Source: Clostridiales bacterium
GTDB taxonomy: Bacteria > Bacillota > Clostridia > Tissierellales > Sedimentibacteraceae
Length of the DNA: 9,672 nucleotides
Reading direction: 5' to 3'
Assembly: GCA_003457065.1 (NCBI GenBank)
Contig: DMJQ01000191.1
Coordinates: 9,017-18,688 of the forward strand
The position numbers and the translations under genes were made by a program. Of the stretch, positions 6,842-9,672 are shown in pieces. Below the pieces are notes generated by a model. It did no database searches and was not told the origin of the DNA. It saw only the letters and a list, made by a program, of their open reading frames with translations. Numbering within the stretch: position 1 is the stretch's first letter; every line of letters begins with the position of its first letter.

Positions 6842-8194
6842 TTATACTTCTGTTAATATGTGTTTAAGCATAATTTTAAACCATATGAAAAGTATTATTC
6901 CTTTTAGTATTGAAGATATAGTGATGCTCAGCCATACTCCCGACAGTCCCAGTACCGTTGAACTAAGAATCAGGGCTCCTGGAATTCTAAGGACATTCAG
7001 CACAACACCGTTTACGGTAGGAGGCAGTGTTCTTCCCAAGCCGTTAAATGCTCCCGTGGTTCCTATTTCAATACTCATAAAAAACTGTGATAAACCTAAA
7101 ATTCTTAAATAATTAACGCCTTCCTTTATGGCTGCAGGGTCATCGGGAACGAATATGGTAAACAGCATTTCGGCACCGAATATTAAAAGCAGTGTGGTCA
7201 ATATGCCGATGCCGCCCAATATCTGAATTCCCTGCCTGTAGCCTTCTTTGATCCTTTCAAACTTTTTTGCTCCGTAGTTTTGTCCGGTGAATGCCGAGAT
7301 GGCCGATGAAAATCCGTCCGCCGTCATCCATGTCAGTGATTCTATTTGTGAACCTATGCTTTGTACGGCTACTGCCACAGGGCCGAATCCGGCGATTATT
7401 TTTGCGATTATCATGCCTATGGCGGCATGAAGTCCCGTCTGAAGGAACGGCGGTATGCCAAGCTTGATAATTTTTCTGATAATTTTCAAATCAGGCTTTG
7501 TAAATAACTTTACATGAGAATAAATGGTGCCGTAGATTTTACCTATGCTCATGAAAATTACCGTTACGCAAAACTGGGACAGTATTGTTGCCAGTGCAGC
7601 ACCTTTTATGCCAAGTGAGGGCATGGGACCTATGCCGAAAATTAACACAGGGTCAATTATAATATTTGCGGCAAGCCCGATGGTATTTGCCTTAAAAGGC
7701 GTTATGCTGTTCCCGGAGCTGTTTAAAGTTGTTGAAAATATAGGATTTAAAAAATGAAATGTTACCCCTATGGATATGATGGTCAGATACTCAACTGCCA
7801 TTTTTATTACATTTTCATTTCTCAGGTTGAAAAATCCTATTATCTGGTGCCTGAATACAAATAAAAACAGAGAATACATCACTGCAATTAAAAAGTCCAG
7901 CTGAAAGCCGTTTGAAATATATTTTTTAGCACTTTCCAGGTCATTTCTGCCATGGCATTGCGCTACATTTACTCCTACACCGATTTGAGTGATCATAACC
8001 AGCGATGAAGCAAACCATAAAAAGAATCCTGCCGTACCTGCTGCAGCCACAGCCTCTGTGCTGAGCCTGCCCAGCCATATTATATCGGTTAAATTGTACG
8101 CCATCTGAATAAATGACGTTCCCATTATTGGAAGTGCCAGTTTAACCAGTGTTCTTCGAATTTTGCCTTCTGTCAAGTTCATATTATTGCTCAT
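6842..8194 (-). CDS. MATE-family multidrug efflux transporter
   Basis: The 450-residue, strongly hydrophobic protein has the length and pattern of a 12-helix MATE transporter (MatE domain twice). The N-terminal half opens with LVKLALPIMGTSFIQMAYNL and continues to WLGRLSTEAVAAAGTAGF. The second half repeats the theme with KLGIPPFLQTG and the internal motif SIGSQIESLTWMTADGFSSA. The family exports cationic drugs or toxic metabolites in exchange for Na+ or H+; the substrate here cannot be told. The ATG at 8194 is chosen because AGGCAGGT lies a few bases upstream; an ATG four codons in is possible but has no better site. It is transcribed alone and converges on the Memo-like gene with a 39-bp gap (6803-6841) that shows only a weak 5-bp stem-loop (6819-6833) and no clear terminator. 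Confidence 0.93.
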   Translation of the reverse strand: MSNNMNLTEGKIRRTLVKLALPIMGTSFIQMAYNLTDIIWLGRLSTEAVAAAGTAGFFLWFASSLVMITQIGVGVNVAQCHGRNDLESAKKYISNGFQLDFLIAVMYSLFLFVFRHQIIGFFNLRNENVIKMAVEYLTIISIGVTFHFLNPIFSTTLNSSGNSITPFKANTIGLAANIIIDPVLIFGIGPMPSLGIKGAALATILSQFCVTVIFMSIGKIYGTIYSHVKLFTKPDLKIIRKIIKLGIPPFLQTGLHAAIGMIIAKIIAGFGPVAVAVQSIGSQIESLTWMTADGFSSAISAFTGQNYGAKKFERIKEGYRQGIQILGGIGILTTLLLIFGAEMLFTIFVPDDPAAIKEGVNYLRILGLSQFFMSIEIGTTGAFNGLGRTLPPTVNGVVLNVLRIPGALILSSTVLGLSGVWLSITISSILKGIILFIWFKIMLKHILTEV

Positions 8195-8226
8195 AAAACT
8201 ACCTGCCTATTAAAATTTATATGATT

Positions 8227-8255
8227 AGTTTAACTGAAAAACCCAATTTGTACAA
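8227..8255 (-). promoter_or_regulatory. Possible promoter of the MATE gene
   Basis: On the minus strand TTGTAC (8255-8250) and TAAACT (8232-8227) are 17 bp apart and sit about 33 bp before the ATG, a plausible distance. Both hexamers match the consensus only partly, and the surrounding DNA has other AT-rich candidates. Confidence 0.3.
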
Positions 8256-8298
8256 GCTAAATTATATGGACAGATTTTTTATATAATAACATTAAATA

Positions 8299-8400
8299 TA
8301 TGCTATAATAAATGCTAAGATGAAATAAAATCCGGGCGGCTTTATTTGATTAATGCATTTAATGAATTGGTGTTAGGTAAGCCGATAAGCGGCTTGTATT
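8299..8400 (+). repeat. Tandem element, copy 1
   Basis: This copy opens with TATGCTATAATAA (8299-8311), identical to the start of copy 2. It is followed by a hairpin (AAATAAA 8323-8329 with TTTATTT 8341-8347, capped by CC/GG pairs), TGATTA, and CCGATAA inside a second hairpin (AAGCCG 8379-8384 with CGGCTT 8390-8395), and ends in TTGTA. It lies between MATE and dinB in a 410-bp gap without a gene. By hand alignment the two copies are about 70% identical over the alignable part, with copy 1 carrying extra bases near 8312-8337. Confidence 0.6.
8301..8309 (+). promoter_or_regulatory. Extended -10 promoter motif, copy 1
   Basis: TGCTATAAT fits the extended -10 pattern TG-n-TATAAT. No good -35 lies at 16-18 bp upstream, which extended -10 promoters can do without. 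If active, it would start RNA near 8316, toward dinB. Confidence 0.45.
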
Positions 8401-8488
8401 TATGCTATAATAAGTAAAACATTGATGGTTTTATCTGATTAGTATGATTATTAAAATGGCGTGTCAGCCGATAATAGGATTGTACTCA
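8401..8488 (+). repeat. Tandem element, copy 2
   Basis: This copy follows copy 1 directly. It shows the same order: TATGCTATAATAA (8401-8413), a hairpin (TAAAAC 8415-8420 with GTTTTA 8428-8433), TTTATCTGATTA, CCGATAA (8468-8474) and GG-TTGTA. The stem sequence after the -10 differs from copy 1 while pairing is kept. The second hairpin of copy 1 is not preserved here. A further TTTATATGATTAGT-like fragment at 8216-8229 may be a third, decayed copy. Confidence 0.6.
8403..8411 (+). promoter_or_regulatory. Extended -10 promoter motif, copy 2, likely dinB promoter
   Basis: The same TGCTATAAT is found 102 bp after the first. It is the best promoter candidate for dinB and would give a leader of about 187 nt from near 8418 to the GTG at 8605. 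No recognisable -35 box is present, and I see no LexA-type GAAC-N4-GTTC box near it. Confidence 0.45.
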
Positions 8489-8559
8489 GAATAATCATAA
8501 CAGTGGATGTCAGTGTCACGTGGAATATTTTTGTAACTGTTATGGATTTCCGCCGGAAA
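8443..8559 (+). other. Leader with overlapping alternative stems upstream of dinB
   Basis: A perfect 10-bp stem (8443-8452 with 8490-8499) shares bases 8496-8499 with a perfect 9-bp stem (CATAACAGT 8496-8504 with ACTGTTATG 8536-8544), so both cannot form fully together. A third compact dyad, TTTCC-GCC-GGAAA (8547-8559), follows. The remainder to 8594 shows no gene. The layout resembles a switchable leader, but no known riboswitch is recognised and there is no U-run after the last stem. Confidence 0.35.
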
Positions 8560-8604
8560 GAATTGTGCGGATATGGATTATGATAAAGGTCAGTAGGTGA
8601 TTAA

Positions 8605-9672
8605 GTGGAACGAGTTGTTTTTTTGGTTGATATGAATGCTTTTTTTATAAGCTGCGAGCAGACACGCCGTCCCGAAATCGTGGGAAAGCCCGCGGCAGTG
8701 GCGGGAGATCCTGAAAACAGGACAGGCATCATATTGACTGCCAATTACGAGGCAAGAAAATACGGAATTAAAACCACCATGATTCTCAGGGAGGCTTTAA
8801 GGCTCTGCCCCCATATGATAATAATTCCGCCGGATCACAGATTCTATGGGCAGAAATCCGGAGAAGTCATGGAGATTTTATCTTCCTACACACCTGTGGT
8901 GGAGCAGAACAGTATTGACGAAGCATGGCTTGATATGACAGGCTGCGGCGAGCTTTTCGGAGAGCCTTTGGAAACCGCAGAAAATATTATGAGACGCATA
9001 AATAAAGAACTGGGTCTCTGGTGTTCTATCGGAATATCCGAAAATAAGTTTCTGGCAAAGATGGCTTGTGAGATGAAGAAACCTCACGGCATAACAGAGC
9101 TCTGGAGAAAGGACATACAGCAGAAAATGTGGCCTCTTCCCGTCGGCTACATGTACGGTGTGGGAAAACAAACAGCCTTAAAGCTCAGGAACATGGATAT
9201 CGATACCATAGGGGATCTTGCTGTGTGTGACAGGGAATACCTTGTAAGAAGATTCGGCAAAATGGGCGAAGAACTTTTGCTGCTGGCAAATGGCATAGAT
9301 TTGTCTCCGGTTAAGCCAAATAGCGAAGACGATGTTAAATCAATAGGCAGGTCGATTACACTGCCCCATGATACGACGGATATCGAGTATGCCAAATCGG
9401 TTCTGCTGGAACTTTCCGACGATGTGGGAATGACAGCGAGGCGGTACGGCAAAAAAGGGCGTACTGTTCAGATAAGTATTAAATATTCTGACTTCAGGAG
9501 TATAACAAGACAGATGACCGTTTCTCCCACATATCTCGTAAAAGATATTTATTCGGCAGGAATCAGGCTTCTCGAAAAAAATTGGAGCAGGGAACCCGTG
9601 CGTCTTTTAGGCATAAGCCTCAGCGGATTTTCCGGAAACTGCCGGTCGGAGCAGATTTCATTGTTCCAAATG
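8605..9672 (+). CDS. dinB: Y-family DNA polymerase (DinB / Pol IV type), cut at the right edge
   Basis: The 356 visible codons encode an error-prone lesion-bypass polymerase. The palm begins VDMNAFF (8-14), with catalytic D9 and the steric-gate Phe in F13/F14. The fingers carry TANYEARKYGI; the second catalytic pair is in SIDEAWLDMT (103-112, D105 and E106). A thumb helix-hairpin-helix reads GVGKQTALKL (185-194), the little finger runs from about 245 to 343 ending RLLGISLSGF (333-342), and a beta-clamp-binding motif QISLF sits at 350-354. The family is usually about 350-420 residues, so little is missing. The start is GTG: an in-frame TAA directly precedes it (8602-8604), AGGTGA lies 4 nt upstream (8595-8600), and the next ATG (8632) would remove D9. 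Asn at position 11 replaces the more common Asp of the DMD motif. It is preceded by a long structured gap and is not in an operon with the divergent MATE gene. Confidence 0.93.
   Translation, partial: MERVVFLVDMNAFFISCEQTRRPEIVGKPAAVAGDPENRTGIILTANYEARKYGIKTTMILREALRLCPHMIIIPPDHRFYGQKSGEVMEILSSYTPVVEQNSIDEAWLDMTGCGELFGEPLETAENIMRRINKELGLWCSIGISENKFLAKMACEMKKPHGITELWRKDIQQKMWPLPVGYMYGVGKQTALKLRNMDIDTIGDLAVCDREYLVRRFGKMGEELLLLANGIDLSPVKPNSEDDVKSIGRSITLPHDTTDIEYAKSVLLELSDDVGMTARRYGKKGRTVQISIKYSDFRSITRQMTVSPTYLVKDIYSAGIRLLEKNWSREPVRLLGISLSGFSGNCRSEQISLFQM

Noticed and set aside
6819..7112. 97-residue plus-strand frame opposite the MATE gene
   Set aside because: It is a shadow of the MATE C-terminus with no ribosome site or family resemblance.
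8299..8488. CRISPR array or transposon ends
   Set aside because: There are only two diverged copies without regular spacers, no terminal inverted repeats were seen, and no transposase is nearby.
8195..8604. SOS (LexA) box controlling dinB
   Set aside because: No GAAC-N4-GTTC-like site was found in the gap, so SOS control cannot be supported from the sequence.
8632..8634. ATG as the dinB start
   Set aside because: It lies after the catalytic Asp9 codon; the GTG at 8605 with AGGTGA upstream keeps the full active site.

Overview
The window reads as chromosomal DNA of a low-GC Gram-positive bacterium, most likely a member of the class Clostridia. Coding sequence is AT-rich, translation starts are preceded by strong GGAGG/AGGTGA-type Shine-Dalgarno sites, promoters look like the SigA consensus, and the cupin, MATE and Y-family polymerase are of types common in Clostridia. 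This placement is inference from style and protein families; I cannot name a genus.

Left edge (1-297). A near-consensus promoter on the minus strand (138-166), a leader of about 125 nt with a two-tier inverted repeat, and a strong RBS and ATG (2-14) launch a gene that leaves the window to the left after one codon. Between this promoter and the next gene lies a clear minus-strand intrinsic terminator (258-297).

Cupin locus (295-885, minus). A small cupin protein with a Tyr/Asn/Pro-rich N-terminus carries an in-frame TAA at 370-372. The same frame continues past it with a typical cupin tail and stops at TAG next to the terminator, so the gene appears to be interrupted by a single-base nonsense mutation.

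Exported pair (1063-6802, plus). From a divergent promoter (992-1020) runs a 1609-residue alpha-2-macroglobulin-like lipoprotein, followed after 16 bp by a 297-residue Memo/AmmeMemoRadiSam-B-like protein with an N-terminal export signal or anchor. The macroglobulin lacks the thioester cysteine. The Memo-like protein keeps the His/Asp motifs of its family but appears to lack the cysteine. The two are probably one operon, acting at the outer face of the membrane. This pairing is the most intriguing protein-level observation here; its function is unknown to me.

MATE transporter (6842-8194, minus). It converges on the Memo-like gene with a 39-bp gap.

Intergenic region 8195-8604 and dinB (8605 to the right edge, plus). 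The 410-bp gap holds no gene. It holds a diverged tandem duplication of an approximately 90-100 bp element; each copy starts with an identical extended -10 motif followed by a small hairpin. A leader with overlapping, mutually exclusive stems comes next. Then a GTG-started Y-family DNA polymerase (DinB/Pol IV type) runs off the window just after its clamp-binding motif.
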